Shown piece by piece: positions 35,426 through 43,888 of a stretch of 64,000 nt of DNA (the stretch's first letter is position 1; every line of letters starts with the position of its first letter). This stretch comes from Abditibacteriaceae bacterium. GTDB lineage: Bacteria > Armatimonadota > Abditibacteriia > Abditibacteriales > Abditibacteriaceae. The stretch spans positions 116,735-180,734 of the forward strand of contig JAFAZH010000048.1 in assembly GCA_019239895.1 (NCBI GenBank), written 5' to 3'. Position numbers and translations under genes: made by a program. The notes beneath the pieces were generated by a model. That model ran no database searches. It saw nothing but the letters and a program-made list of their open reading frames with translations, and was not told where the DNA came from.

Positions 35426-36322
35426 ATGAGCAAATCCATTGCATTTCTGGGCACCGGTATTATGGGTGCGCCGATGGCCGTTAATCTTTTGCACGCTGGT
35501 TACGCGGTGCGCTGCTACAATCGCACGCGTGCTAAGACTCAGCCAGTAGTGGATGCGGGTGGCCTAGCTTGCGATACTCCCGCTGAGGCCGCGCAGGGGG
35601 TCGAGGTCATCATCACAATGGTAACCGATAGGCCAGACGTGGAGCAGGTGCTATTCGGCGCGGAGGGAGCCTTGGCCACAACCAGTACAGCGGGTTTGTG
35701 CATTGATATGAGTACCATCTCGCCCACCTTAACGCGAGATTTAGCTCAGCGAGCAAGACAAAAGGGAGCGCGTTATTTAGATGCCCCAGTCACCGGCGGA
35801 CAACCGGGCGCAATTAATGGCACGCTTTCGATTATGGTTGGTGGCGATGAAACGGACTTTGAAGCCGCATGCCCTATCTTCGAGGCAATGGGCAAGACGA
35901 TCACCTACTGCGGCAATCATGGCGCGGGCCAGAGCGTGAAACTGTGCAATCAAATCTGCGGCGCGCTGAACCTGCTGGGCGTCTGTGAAGCCCTTATCTT
36001 GGGCCAGCAACAGGGCATTGATCCTGAGATTGTGATGACGGTGATTAGCGCCGGGGCCGGTTCCAGTTGGGCGATGCAGAATTTAGCTCCTAAGATTATC
36101 AAAGGCGATTTTGCACCCGGTTTCATGATTGACACCCAACAAAAAGATATGCGCTTGGTTGCCGAAGCCGCCGAAAATGCGGGGGTGCCCCTGCCCGGAG
36201 CCAGCCTCGCTCAACAACTCTGGCGAGCCGCTCAAGTGCATGGCTGGGGCACAGAAGGCATCCAGGCGATGGCTAAAGTTCTTGAACTGATGGCGAATGT
36301 AGAGCGAGATGCTAAAGCCTGA
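35426..36322 (+). CDS. NAD(P)-dependent beta-hydroxyacid dehydrogenase (HIBADH/tartronate semialdehyde reductase family)
   Basis: 298 residues, full length for the family. The Rossmann loop FLGTGIMGAPMAVNLLHAGY is at residues 6-25, the substrate motif DAPVTGGQPGAINGTLSIMVGG at about 118-139, and the catalytic lysine is Lys172 in GQSVKLCNQ. The C-terminal helical domain has DMRLVAEAAENAGVPLPGA. It reduces or oxidises short hydroxyacids such as 3-hydroxyisobutyrate, tartronate semialdehyde or succinic semialdehyde; the sequence does not tell which. It stands alone ahead of hicBA. Confidence 0.92.
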   Translation: MSKSIAFLGTGIMGAPMAVNLLHAGYAVRCYNRTRAKTQPVVDAGGLACDTPAEAAQGVEVIITMVTDRPDVEQVLFGAEGALATTSTAGLCIDMSTISPTLTRDLAQRARQKGARYLDAPVTGGQPGAINGTLSIMVGGDETDFEAACPIFEAMGKTITYCGNHGAGQSVKLCNQICGALNLLGVCEALILGQQQGIDPEIVMTVISAGAGSSWAMQNLAPKIIKGDFAPGFMIDTQQKDMRLVAEAAENAGVPLPGASLAQQLWRAAQVHGWGTEGIQAMAKVLELMANVERDAKA

Positions 36323-36365
36323 GTAAGATTACCTAAAGAGTTATAATCAACAGCAGGTGAAAAGC

Positions 36366-36563
36366 ATGAAATACAAAGTCGCGCTGTATGAATCGGAAGA
36401 AGGATTTGCAGTATCTTGTCCAGCTTTGCCTGGCTGCTGGTCACAAGGCGAAACCGAAGAAGAAGCCCTGGATAATATTCAGGATGCTATTCAGGAGTAT
36501 CTCGCTGTCATTGAGGAGAATTTGCAGGATGCCCAAGTGCGCGAAATTGAGATTGCAGCTTAA
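36366..36563 (+). CDS. hicB: HicB family antitoxin
   Basis: 65 residues from ATG 36366 (AGG 9 bases upstream; GTG 36357 is an alternative). HicB pattern: KYKVALYESEEGFAVSCPALPGCWSQGET, EEEALDNIQDAIQEYL. This is the partial RNase H-like fold that blocks HicA. There is no C-terminal helix-turn-helix or ribbon-helix-helix extension, so this is the short HicB form and autoregulation may need another element. It ends two bases before hicA, so the pair is coupled, with the antitoxin first. Confidence 0.92.
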   Translation: MKYKVALYESEEGFAVSCPALPGCWSQGETEEEALDNIQDAIQEYLAVIEENLQDAQVREIEIAA

Positions 36564-36565
36564 AA

Positions 36566-36778
36566 ATGCCTAAGCTTCCGGGAATCAATCACCTCCGTGC
36601 AGTAGCAGCATTTCAAAAAGCAGGATTCTCCATAGCCCGGCAGGGCAAGCACATTACTATGTCTGATGGGGTTCGCACCATAATCATACCACGCCATAAT
36701 CCTATTAACGCCATAACAATGGCCGGAATTGTTCATGACGCGGGTTTGACCATAGACGAATTCCGCGATCTACTTTGA
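36566..36778 (+). CDS. hicA: HicA family mRNA interferase toxin
   Basis: 70 residues with a double-stranded-RNA-binding-like fold. It starts MPKLPGINHLRAVAAFQKAGF, then the catalytic His29 in RQGKHITMSDG, and ends ITMAGIVHDAGLTIDEFRDLL. All conserved positions of HicA are present, so the toxin should be active: it cleaves mRNA when HicB is degraded. The start lies in the hicB translation window with no separate ribosome binding site. Confidence 0.92.
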   Translation: MPKLPGINHLRAVAAFQKAGFSIARQGKHITMSDGVRTIIIPRHNPINAITMAGIVHDAGLTIDEFRDLL

Positions 36779-36906
36779 TCTCATAACCATAAATCCCGTT
36801 GCCTGTGGCAATTAATATCAGCCATCAATACCACGTCTATTTACAATCCACCCCCGCTTTTGCAAACTACAGGGCACAAACCAAATTTCTTGACTAAATT
36901 TTGCCC

Positions 36907-37746
36907 ATGCCTACTATAACTGTCGCACACTCGCCGGACTCAGATGATGCGTTTATGCATTATGCCCTGGGACGCCATAAGATTGAGACCGGGGACATTG
37001 AATTTAAACACGTTCTACAAGATATTGAAACCCTCAATCAGCGGGCTTTTGAAGGCACTTATGAAGTAACGGCCATCTCCATCCACGCCTACGCACACCT
37101 GCATGATAAATATGCCCTGCTGCCGCACGGCGCTTCGATGGGTGAAAATTATGGGCCCATGATTGTGGCACGAGAGCCATTTTCCCTCGAAGCGGTTAAG
37201 CAGCAAACGGTGGCGATACCCGGCACCATGACTTCGGCATATCTGGCACTCAAACTTTTTGCACCGGATATTCAGACTACCACCATGCCTTTTGATCAGA
37301 TTTTACCAGCGGTGGCAGAGGGCAAAGTTGCGGCGGGGTTATTAATTCATGAAGGTCAACTCACCTATTCTCAGGCGGGGCTGCATAACATCGTTGACTT
37401 GGGTGGATGGTGGGCCGAGCAAACGGGTGGCTTGCCACTGCCTCTGGGCGGCAACGTGATTCGCCGCGATTTGGGCACCGACCTCATGCGCCGGGTTTCG
37501 CACCTGCTGCGCGAGAGCATTCGCTATGCCCTTGAACATCGTGAGGAAGCTCTGGACTATGCCATAGACTATGCCCGTGATATGACCCAGGAACGTGGTT
37601 TGGTGGATCGCTTTGTGGGTATGTATGTGAATCAGCGTACTTTAGATTATGGCGAAGATGGGCGGCGTTCGGTGCAGTTATTCCTCGATAGGGGTTTTGA
37701 GCAGGGCGTCATCCCGCATAAGGTGAATGTTGAATTCGTTGATTGA
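36907..37746 (+). CDS. mqnD: 1,4-dihydroxy-6-naphthoate synthase MqnD (futalosine menaquinone pathway)
   Basis: 279 residues from ATG 36907 (a TTG at 36901 is also in frame). The fold is that of a periplasmic-binding protein, but it lacks a signal and is cytoplasmic. The family start TITVAHSPDSDDAFMHYAL is exact, followed by AISIHAYAHLHDKYALLPHGASMGENYGPMIV and a GGLPLPLGGN segment. MqnD converts cyclic de-hypoxanthinyl futalosine to 1,4-dihydroxy-6-naphthoate, so the host makes menaquinone by the futalosine route. The other mqn genes are not in this window. Confidence 0.94.
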   Translation: MPTITVAHSPDSDDAFMHYALGRHKIETGDIEFKHVLQDIETLNQRAFEGTYEVTAISIHAYAHLHDKYALLPHGASMGENYGPMIVAREPFSLEAVKQQTVAIPGTMTSAYLALKLFAPDIQTTTMPFDQILPAVAEGKVAAGLLIHEGQLTYSQAGLHNIVDLGGWWAEQTGGLPLPLGGNVIRRDLGTDLMRRVSHLLRESIRYALEHREEALDYAIDYARDMTQERGLVDRFVGMYVNQRTLDYGEDGRRSVQLFLDRGFEQGVIPHKVNVEFVD

Positions 37747-37858
37747 ATCCTAATCTTTGATTAAAGCCGTTTGTGGAATTATAATTGCAGGTTATAGCCA
37801 CACTGCGCAAAAGCCGGAGCGACCAGAACCAGAGCAACCCGAAAGCGAGGAGACCAGC

Positions 37859-38584
37859 ATGAAAGTAGGCGTGCTTTTATCAGGCTGCGGAGTGGAGGAC
37901 GGCAGCGAAATTTATGAGGCCGTATTAACCATTTTAGCCCTCGAACGTGGCGGCGCGTCGGTGCAGGCTCTGGCCCCTGATGTGGAACAGGCCAACGTGG
38001 TGAATCACTACACCGGGGCCGAGTCGCGCCAGGAAACGCGCAGTGCCCTCGCCGAGTCAGCGCGTATTGTGCGCGGCAAAATTAGTTCCATCAATGAAGT
38101 CTCTGCCCATGATCTAGATGCGCTCGTGATACCTGGCGGCTATGGTGTCGTAAAAAACCTTTGCAGCTATGCTTCCGATGGGGTCAATGCACGGGTCAAT
38201 CCCGAAGTGGAGCGCGTGATTCAAGAGATACACGGGCTGGGTAAGCCGATTGGAGCGATGTGCGTGGGGCCGCTGTTAGTTGCGCTTTCCCTGCGCAATG
38301 TGCCAAAACCTAACGGCCCATTGACCATGACTATCGGCGATAATGGCTCAAGCGCTCTGGATTTGATTGCACTGGGTGTTAGTCATGCCGTCACGGGCGT
38401 AGACCAAATTTATGTAGATAACAACAACAAGATTGTTTCTACAGCGGCCTTTCTCCTCGCGCATAGTGTCAGCGAGGCAGAGGCAGGCATTACGAAACTG
38501 GCGAATCAAGTGCTGCAAATGGCAGGCGAGTTGGGGCCAGGTCATGTCGGTGAAACTATGACTTCGACAGTGACTTCAGCGTAG
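37859..38584 (+). CDS. elbB: ElbB-like DJ-1/PfpI superfamily glyoxalase
   Basis: 241 residues from ATG 37859, chosen because GAGGAG lies 9 bases ahead and MKVGVLLSGCGVEDGSEIYEAV is the exact family start; a longer frame from 37757 is rejected. The DJ-1/PfpI fold shows VIPGGYGVVKNLCSYA and the nucleophile elbow IGAMCVGPLL, with Cys at about 139. ElbB is linked in E. coli to isoprenoid biosynthesis and glyoxalase activity. The ATIGDNG / GVSHAVTGVDQIYVDNNNKIVSTAAFLLA region is typical. A hairpin follows. Confidence 0.92.
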   Translation: MKVGVLLSGCGVEDGSEIYEAVLTILALERGGASVQALAPDVEQANVVNHYTGAESRQETRSALAESARIVRGKISSINEVSAHDLDALVIPGGYGVVKNLCSYASDGVNARVNPEVERVIQEIHGLGKPIGAMCVGPLLVALSLRNVPKPNGPLTMTIGDNGSSALDLIALGVSHAVTGVDQIYVDNNNKIVSTAAFLLAHSVSEAEAGITKLANQVLQMAGELGPGHVGETMTSTVTSA

Positions 38585-38614
38585 CAGGGCCAATATTGTT
38601 GTCAAGAAATTAGA

Positions 38615-38646
38615 ATGGGGTCTTGATTTTTCTATCGAGACCCCAT
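38615..38646 (+). terminator. Hairpin terminator after elbB
   Basis: ATGGGGTCTTGA and TCGAGACCCCAT pair with one mismatch around TTTTTCTA. It lies 31 bp after the elbB stop and 15 bp before the Rieske start. Confidence 0.6.
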
Positions 38647-38661
38647 AAACATAACTTGCTT

Positions 38662-38973
38662 ATGAGTGAATTTGTCACAGTAGCCCAGTGTGAAAGCCTG
38701 TCCGACGGCGTGGGAGAATGTGTTCGCATTGGCAACAAGCAAATCGCGCTTTTCCGCCTGGGTGAAGAGTTCTACGCCATTGATAATGAATGCCCCCATT
38801 CCGGCGGCCCCTTATGTGATGGTTTTACCGAAGGCCATAAGGTCATGTGTCCCTGGCACTGCTGGGAATTCAATATCACTAACGGCGAATGCCTGACTGT
38901 GGCTGGCTTCGATGTGGAAAGTTACCCCGTACGCATTGAAAATGGCACCGTACAAATTCAAATTGAACCCTGA
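38662..38973 (+). CDS. Rieske [2Fe-2S] ferredoxin-like protein (NirD type)
   Basis: 103 residues from ATG 38662 (MSEFVTVAQC). The Rieske cluster ligands are Cys44-x-His46 (ECPHSGGPL) and Cys63-x2-His66 (CPWHCWEF). It is compact with no membrane anchor, like nitrite reductase small subunits and dioxygenase ferredoxins, and so is a soluble electron carrier. No oxygenase or nitrite reductase lies beside it, so its partner is unknown. A longer frame from 38623 would run into the terminator stem and is rejected. Confidence 0.9.
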   Translation: MSEFVTVAQCESLSDGVGECVRIGNKQIALFRLGEEFYAIDNECPHSGGPLCDGFTEGHKVMCPWHCWEFNITNGECLTVAGFDVESYPVRIENGTVQIQIEP

Positions 38974-39006
38974 GTAATATATTTATTATCCGTCCATTGA
39001 ATAATT

Positions 39007-39549
39007 ATGAATCAACAGTCTTACTTTGGCACCGATAAAGCTTCTACCCCAGAACGCACTTTAGCAACAGCTTACACTGCCCCGAAACCGTGGAGTTCCG
39101 CACGCCCCCATACTTTGGTCGTCGCGTGTTCCGATGGGCGTTTGCAAGAGAATGTAGATGAATTTCTGGCAAACCACTTAGGCACCATCCATTATGACCG
39201 GATGTATATACCCGGTGGCCCTGGCGCGCTCATCGGCAATGGCGTTGAGTTTGCACGGCCTGAACAACTCCGTAAAGAATGCACCTTTTTGATGGAAGCT
39301 CATCAAATTGAACAGCTCATCCTGCTCTTTCACGGTGCCTCCGACGATGGTTTAGAAGCCGCCTGCTGCGCTGATTACAAACGCAAGTTCCCCCACCATA
39401 ACCCTGCCCAGATTAATGCCCAACAGGAAGCCGATGTGCCCGAACTGCTGCGCCTCTTCTCCTGGCCGCATGGATTACGCATCCATATCTATCGAGCCGA
39501 AGTCCTGCCTGATGGCAGTGTGCGCTTTGTGGATTTGCAGCAGAGTTAG
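39007..39549 (+). CDS. Beta-carbonic-anhydrase-like protein with altered zinc site
   Basis: 180 residues. The middle resembles beta-carbonic anhydrase: HTLVVACSDGRLQENVDEFL (Cys41, Asp43, Arg45, matching the CxDxR motif), a glycine-rich GGPGALIG segment and LILLFHGASDDG with His109. In true enzymes His is followed by Cys three residues later; here that position is Ser, so the third zinc ligand is missing unless Cys120/Cys121 substitutes. It may therefore be a non-canonical enzyme or a binding protein. It ends with Ser-stop (AGT TAG) placed in the arm of an inverted repeat shared with the end of purK. Confidence 0.65.
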   Translation: MNQQSYFGTDKASTPERTLATAYTAPKPWSSARPHTLVVACSDGRLQENVDEFLANHLGTIHYDRMYIPGGPGALIGNGVEFARPEQLRKECTFLMEAHQIEQLILLFHGASDDGLEAACCADYKRKFPHHNPAQINAQQEADVPELLRLFSWPHGLRIHIYRAEVLPDGSVRFVDLQQS

Positions 39550-39710
39550 ATTTAGCCACGGAACCACACAGAAGGACACGGAAATTGGGGGATGGGGTTC
39601 AGGGCATGGGGTTTAGAACTAACAGCCAAGTAAGTCCTGCTGTTGTCACCCTGTCACCCCCTCACCTTGTCACCCCTTCTTTCTGTGTTCTTCCGTGGCT
39701 AAATCTAACT
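39544..39710. repeat. Inverted repeat AGTTAGATTTAGCCACGGAA holding two stop codons
   Basis: Arms AGTTAGATTTAGCCACGGAA and its inverse TTCCGTGGCTAAATCTAACT, with inner CACACAGAAGG / CTTTCTGTG pairing and a 90-base GGGG/CCCC-rich centre. Both flanking convergent genes end at the same base of the arm: the codons AGT TAG of the carbonic-anhydrase-like gene (left arm) and AGT TAG of purK (right arm, - strand). Confidence 0.85.
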
Positions 39711-40838
39711 AAGCGCACTGCGCGCGGCACAGACGGTTTGCTTGGCGGCTTCTATGCTGTCCCCAAAGGCGGTGAGATGGCCCATTTTACGACCGGGCTG
39801 CGCTGTAGATTTGCCATAGAGATGCAGCTTGACGTCGGGGAAAGCACAGGCCGCTGCCCAGTTGGGTTCACCATCTTGCCATAAATCGCCGAGCAGATTC
39901 GCCATCGCCGCTGGCCGCAGTTGCTCTGGGGAGCCAAGCGGTAAGCCACAGACGGCGCGTAGTTGTTGCTCGAATTGGCTGGTGACACAGGCATCGAAGG
40001 TAAAATGGCCGGAGTTGTGGGGGCGTGGAGCCAGTTCGTTAATCAGTAACTTGCCATCCCTTTGCAGGAAAAATTCCACACACATCACACCAACCACATC
40101 CAGCGATTCCAGTACGGCTTGGGCAATGGCTACGGCCTCGCGTTCCACTTCAGGGGGCACCGCAGCCGGAGCGATGGTGACATCCAGAATATGGTTACGA
40201 TGCTCGTTTTCTACCACGCCATAATGCACAAAAGCTCCATCCAACCCTCGCGCTCCCACGACCGAGACCTCGCGCTCGAAATCTATAAAACCTTCTAAGA
40301 CGCCCTCTTGTCCATTGAGCGATTGGAAAGCTAATTCGACTTCCCCTGGCCCTTGAATCTTTGACTGGCCTTTGCCATCATAGCCGAATCCTGCCGTCTT
40401 GAGCACAGCGGGAAAGCCGACTTCATCTAAGCCAGTGCGCAGTTCATCCAGGGAACAAACTTTGCGAAAAGCGGCCAGGGGGAAACCATGTTGGGCCAGA
40501 AAGCTTTTCTCGCGCCAGCGGTTTTGTGTGATGTGCAGCACTTCGCCACTCGGACGCACCGGGGCATGAGTTGCTGCTGCTTCGACCGTGGCGGCTGGGA
40601 CGTTTTCAAATTCAAACGTCACCACGTCCACCCCGCGCGCAAAGTTTTGCACCGCTTCCAAATCATCATAAGAAGCGGTTACTTCCACATCACAGAGCTG
40701 TCCGGTGGGAGTATCCGATTTGGAGGAGAAAGTATGCACGCGATAGCCCATGCGCCGTGCAGCGATGGCAAACATGCGCCCCAATTGACCACTACCTAAA
40801 ACGCCGACTGTCGCGCCAGGAAGAATCGCTTTACTCAT
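39705..40838 (-). CDS. purK: N5-carboxyaminoimidazole ribonucleotide synthase PurK
   Basis: 377-residue ATP-grasp enzyme of purine synthesis: AIR + bicarbonate + ATP give N5-CAIR. It starts ATVGVLGSGQLGRMFAIAARRMGY; VTFEFENVPA and VLKTAGFGYDGKGQSKI (ATP-grasp lysine region) follow, then VEFFLQRDGKLLINELAPRPHNSGHFTFDAC with metal-binding Glu and Asn. Full length. The start overlaps the end of purE by 8 bases, so the two are a coupled purEK operon read leftwards. Confidence 0.96.
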   Translation of the reverse strand: MSKAILPGATVGVLGSGQLGRMFAIAARRMGYRVHTFSSKSDTPTGQLCDVEVTASYDDLEAVQNFARGVDVVTFEFENVPAATVEAAATHAPVRPSGEVLHITQNRWREKSFLAQHGFPLAAFRKVCSLDELRTGLDEVGFPAVLKTAGFGYDGKGQSKIQGPGEVELAFQSLNGQEGVLEGFIDFEREVSVVGARGLDGAFVHYGVVENEHRNHILDVTIAPAAVPPEVEREAVAIAQAVLESLDVVGVMCVEFFLQRDGKLLINELAPRPHNSGHFTFDACVTSQFEQQLRAVCGLPLGSPEQLRPAAMANLLGDLWQDGEPNWAAACAFPDVKLHLYGKSTAQPGRKMGHLTAFGDSIEAAKQTVCAARSALS

Positions 40839-41343
40839 CTAAACTCATCTGCATTACTTTTTGGGTTTGCTCGTCACGGAAGCGGCGCAACTGTTCACGC
40901 AATTCAGGACGTGTATTGGCCAGAATAGCCACCGCTAATAAAGCCGCATTAGTTGCCCCGGCTTGACCAATAGCCAGAGTCCCCACCGGAATGCCCGCAG
41001 GCATCTGCACAATCGAAAGCAGCGAGTCCATGCCTTTCAAAGCACGACTCTCGACGGGCACACCTAACACCGGCACCAGGGTTTGCGCTGCTGCCATGCC
41101 GGGCAAATGCGCTGCCCCACCCGCCCCGGCGATAATCACTTCAATGCCACGCTGCTCAGCCCCCGCCGCAAACTCGGCCAACCAGAGTGGCGTGCGGTGC
41201 GCCGACACTATCTGCGCCTCATGCGGCACGCCAAACTGTTCCAGAATCGCCACCGCGTGGCGCATCGTCTCCCAGTCGGACTTACTGCCCATGATGACGA
41301 CGACGATAGGGTTCGGGGTTTCGGGTTTCGGGTTTGGAGTCAT
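40831..41343 (-). CDS. purE: N5-CAIR mutase PurE
   Basis: 170 residues. It converts N5-CAIR to CAIR. IVVVIMGSKSDWETMRHA, SAHRTPLWL and AGAGGAAHLPGMAAAQTLVPVLGVPV are class I PurE hallmarks. The N-terminus is odd: MTPNPKPETPNP is encoded by four tandem heptanucleotides (CCGAAAC-like units, 41309-41336) directly after the ATG. Seven is not a multiple of three, so gain or loss of one unit would shift the frame. An internal Met in VIMGSKSD would remove the first strand, so the ATG at 41343 is retained. Confidence 0.94.
   Translation of the reverse strand: MTPNPKPETPNPIVVVIMGSKSDWETMRHAVAILEQFGVPHEAQIVSAHRTPLWLAEFAAGAEQRGIEVIIAGAGGAAHLPGMAAAQTLVPVLGVPVESRALKGMDSLLSIVQMPAGIPVGTLAIGQAGATNAALLAVAILANTRPELREQLRRFRDEQTQKVMQMSLDE
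41309..41336. repeat. Heptanucleotide tandem repeat inside purE start
   Basis: On the + strand GGGTTCG GGGTTTC GGGTTTC GGGTTTG, four 7-bp units beginning 7 bases inside the purE start codon. It encodes the Pro/Asn/Lys/Glu leader of PurE. Confidence 0.8.
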
Positions 41344-41372
41344 AAATTGAGTGTTATGCTTTAGAACCAGAA

Positions 41373-41473
41373 TTGTAGGGGCAGGTCTTGTGCCTGCCCC
41401 AGCGTTCCTGCCACGCTGTTATCTACCGCTCTGTTGGGCAGGGGGAGGGCAGGCACAAGACCTGCCCCTACAA
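41373..41473. repeat. Inverted repeat TTGTAGGGGCAGGTCTTGTG
   Basis: Arms TTGTAGGGGCAGGTCTTGTG + CCTGCCC and the exact inverse ...GGGCAGGCACAAGACCTGCCCCTACAA, around about 45 bases. Sequences with this arm are widespread in many bacterial genomes (from memory). It lies 30 bp from the stop of the large unknown gene. Confidence 0.85.
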
Positions 41474-41503
41474 TGCAACCATGACTCTTTAAACCTACAT
41501 ATT

Positions 41504-43639
41504 CTACAACTCTTCAATTCTAATTTCTGCCGTTTGCACCAGTTGGTCAAACCATTTGCCATCAGGCGAGACCAAAGGGAACCACCAGGCTGTTGGGCGA
41601 TAGTTGGTATAGCGCAAGCCGTAGCTTACGGCAATAGAATCGCGGGTATAACGGAGGCGGGCTAATTCGGCTTCGTATTCAATACGGGCAATAGTCGCAC
41701 GGGCCGCAACCGCATCAGCACTGCGTTCGAGAGCGATGCGCTCGGCAATTTTGGCTTTAGCCGTGACCTGGGCATTATGAGCTAAGGCGCGAGGCGCGCG
41801 GATTTCCTCGTCAAAATGAGCACGCTCTTTTTCTCGCTGCGTAATACGGGCGCGCAACTCTTCAACTTCCTGAGATTCTTGCTCGTCACGCTGCGCCTGG
41901 ACTGCCCTTTCTTCCTTGGTCAGCTTGAGCGGCTTACCATTGGCATCGGTAGCGACCAGGCGTTGCGCGGCGGCTTCTTTGATATCAAAGATGCGCTCGC
42001 GCAAGGGCTGAATGGTGGCGCGAAAATCTTCACCCTTAGCGCGTTCCACTTCTCCCGCACGTTGTTTGGCGGCTTTCGCCTGTTCACGCAGCTCAGCGAC
42101 TTCTTGTTCCAACACCAAAGTGCGCTGTCGTAATGTTTTAATGATCTGGCGGGCTTCAGCATAAACTTTTTGCTCTTCAATCCACTCGCCACCGCGCCAC
42201 TCGGCTAAAATGGCCAACAGGTCACGCGGTGATTGGCTCGCTTTGAGGGCCGCCCGCAATTTATCCTGCTCTTCGCAGACACTTTGCCAACGTGCTCCAA
42301 ATTCCGCAGCGGGAACAATCTCTTTGCCAAAACCCACCGCTAAATGCGGCGGCAAGCGCAGGGTGGCCGTTGCATTACCAAGGGCATCCCAGGTCGCATA
42401 CTTCAAGCGCAGCATAGGATAAAGCTTCAAGTCCACCCCGGCAGCGCGTAACGCCTGATTCATGGCTTGGGTGCGGTTAGTGTAACTGGACGCTTTTTCA
42501 TGAAAGACAAAGATAAACTCATGGGCCAGCATAGAAATCAGGGCCACCGCTTTACCCACAAGCGCGACTCGCTCCCCGAATTTTGCTTCTAAAACATCCG
42601 CCAATTCCTCAACTGAGCCACAGTCGCAGCCCGTGCATAAGGTAATCGGCTCTTCGGTATCAATGTACAGCGAGCCGTCATGCAGGCGCAATGTACCACG
42701 CCCACGACCGGGAATCACCACATCGAACGGTAACGCACCTGCTCCTAACTGGCCTAATGTATAGATACCACTGCCCCGCACAGCATTGTCATAACACTGT
42801 CTGGCTAAGTCGCGGGTCGCGGGTTGTAGGAATAAATCTACGAAGCGGAAGCGGGGTAAATTCGCCGTGGCGCGGTTGAAACGGAATAGCTCAAGAGAAG
42901 CCCCGGTTTGCAGATTGCAGGAACCTTCACCGCGCACCATCATCCACAGGCGCGGCGTCAGCCAGCGGTACAGGTCGGAGAGCGTTCCCTCCAGCTCCGC
43001 CTGGATATATTCATCTACCCAACCCAAAACTTGAGCCTTGATAGATTGATGAGGCGCAGCGGAGGAGGCAGTTTCATCACTGCCGCCTGCTACCATGTTT
43101 AGGCTCTGGGTAAAACCCCATTCCAACTGAGCGCGCAAAGCGGGAGCAATATCGCGCAGCTTCACATCGGCAGCAATAAGAGGTCGCGGCTCCGTATGTA
43201 CCAGGGCACGCCAGCCCCACGCTTCGGTCTCATGGTTCAACAACGCCTCCACCCCACCCGGATAGCGTTTTGCTACCCGGTCAAAAGCCACACCATTCTC
43301 CGTCAGCAGAGAGCGGGTTGGCACTGTTTCGCTCCCAAAGAGGCAGCTTAACTCACCTGCCGCGCTCCACAGATTGCGCGTGTCGCCATCATTATGTGGC
43401 ACCATTATATATTTCTCGGTGCGATTTTCCAGATGCGGCAACTTGGCGAAATAGTCGGTGTCGTGGACGGCGGCGACCATTGTCGCTGCGGGATTGACAC
43501 CTTCGAGGATGCGACAAAACGCGGCCTTAACTGGCTCATCCCATAAGACAGTCTGGCCTAAAGTGAGAAACGGCGCGGCAGGAAAACGCTTTTGCAACTC
43601 TTCCAGAGCCGCTACTGCCGTCGGATGAAACTCCGCCAT
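41504..43639 (-). CDS. Large cytoplasmic coiled-coil protein of unknown function
   Basis: 711 residues, no signal peptide. I do not recognise the family. Residues about 1-460 look globular: FLTLGQTVLWDEPVKAAFCR, MVAAVHDTDYFAKLP, KYIMVPHNDGDTRNLWSAAGELSCLFG, a LCTGCDCGS cysteine cluster near 335, and GERVALVGKAVALISMLAHEFIFVFHE. Residues about 490-665 are a long charged coiled coil (LRQRTLVLEQEVAELREQAK, QRDEQESQEVEELRARI). The end (NYRPTAWWFPLVSPDGKWF) is aromatic-rich. GGAG lies 8 bases before the ATG. It is the only gene between purEK and the decayed toxin-antitoxin locus. Confidence 0.6.
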   Translation of the reverse strand: MAEFHPTAVAALEELQKRFPAAPFLTLGQTVLWDEPVKAAFCRILEGVNPAATMVAAVHDTDYFAKLPHLENRTEKYIMVPHNDGDTRNLWSAAGELSCLFGSETVPTRSLLTENGVAFDRVAKRYPGGVEALLNHETEAWGWRALVHTEPRPLIAADVKLRDIAPALRAQLEWGFTQSLNMVAGGSDETASSAAPHQSIKAQVLGWVDEYIQAELEGTLSDLYRWLTPRLWMMVRGEGSCNLQTGASLELFRFNRATANLPRFRFVDLFLQPATRDLARQCYDNAVRGSGIYTLGQLGAGALPFDVVIPGRGRGTLRLHDGSLYIDTEEPITLCTGCDCGSVEELADVLEAKFGERVALVGKAVALISMLAHEFIFVFHEKASSYTNRTQAMNQALRAAGVDLKLYPMLRLKYATWDALGNATATLRLPPHLAVGFGKEIVPAAEFGARWQSVCEEQDKLRAALKASQSPRDLLAILAEWRGGEWIEEQKVYAEARQIIKTLRQRTLVLEQEVAELREQAKAAKQRAGEVERAKGEDFRATIQPLRERIFDIKEAAAQRLVATDANGKPLKLTKEERAVQAQRDEQESQEVEELRARITQREKERAHFDEEIRAPRALAHNAQVTAKAKIAERIALERSADAVAARATIARIEYEAELARLRYTRDSIAVSYGLRYTNYRPTAWWFPLVSPDGKWFDQLVQTAEIRIEEL

Positions 43640-43844
43640 TAAAAGAACTCCACGGGTGCAGGTGATTCTTTCGTCATTGATTGATCTCAGTTAGCTTTAA
43701 CGAACGAAGTTTACTGCAATGTCTACGCCGTGGGTCGCATTTCGTGGAGACTTATTTGAAAATTCGAGAACAATAGAAGCGGGGGAAAGGACGTTGCGCC
43801 TGAGTCGGGTGCAGTGCCTGATTTAGCTATATTGAATGGCCCTA

Positions 43845-43888
43845 CCAATGAACCAGATTCAACTGTGCGCGTCGAGCAGATATTTCAC
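43845..43888 (-). pseudogene. vapC (PIN-domain toxin) 5' remnant
   Basis: A GTG at 43888-43886, overlapping the antitoxin stop, opens V-K-Y-L-L-D-A-H-S, then TGA, then I-W-F-I. Intact PIN toxins of this type begin MKYLLDTHxLIWF, so the frame is a recognisable start with a leucine codon turned into TGA. The first PIN aspartate is kept, but nothing PIN-like follows in any frame, so the rest of the gene has been deleted. Confidence 0.65.
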
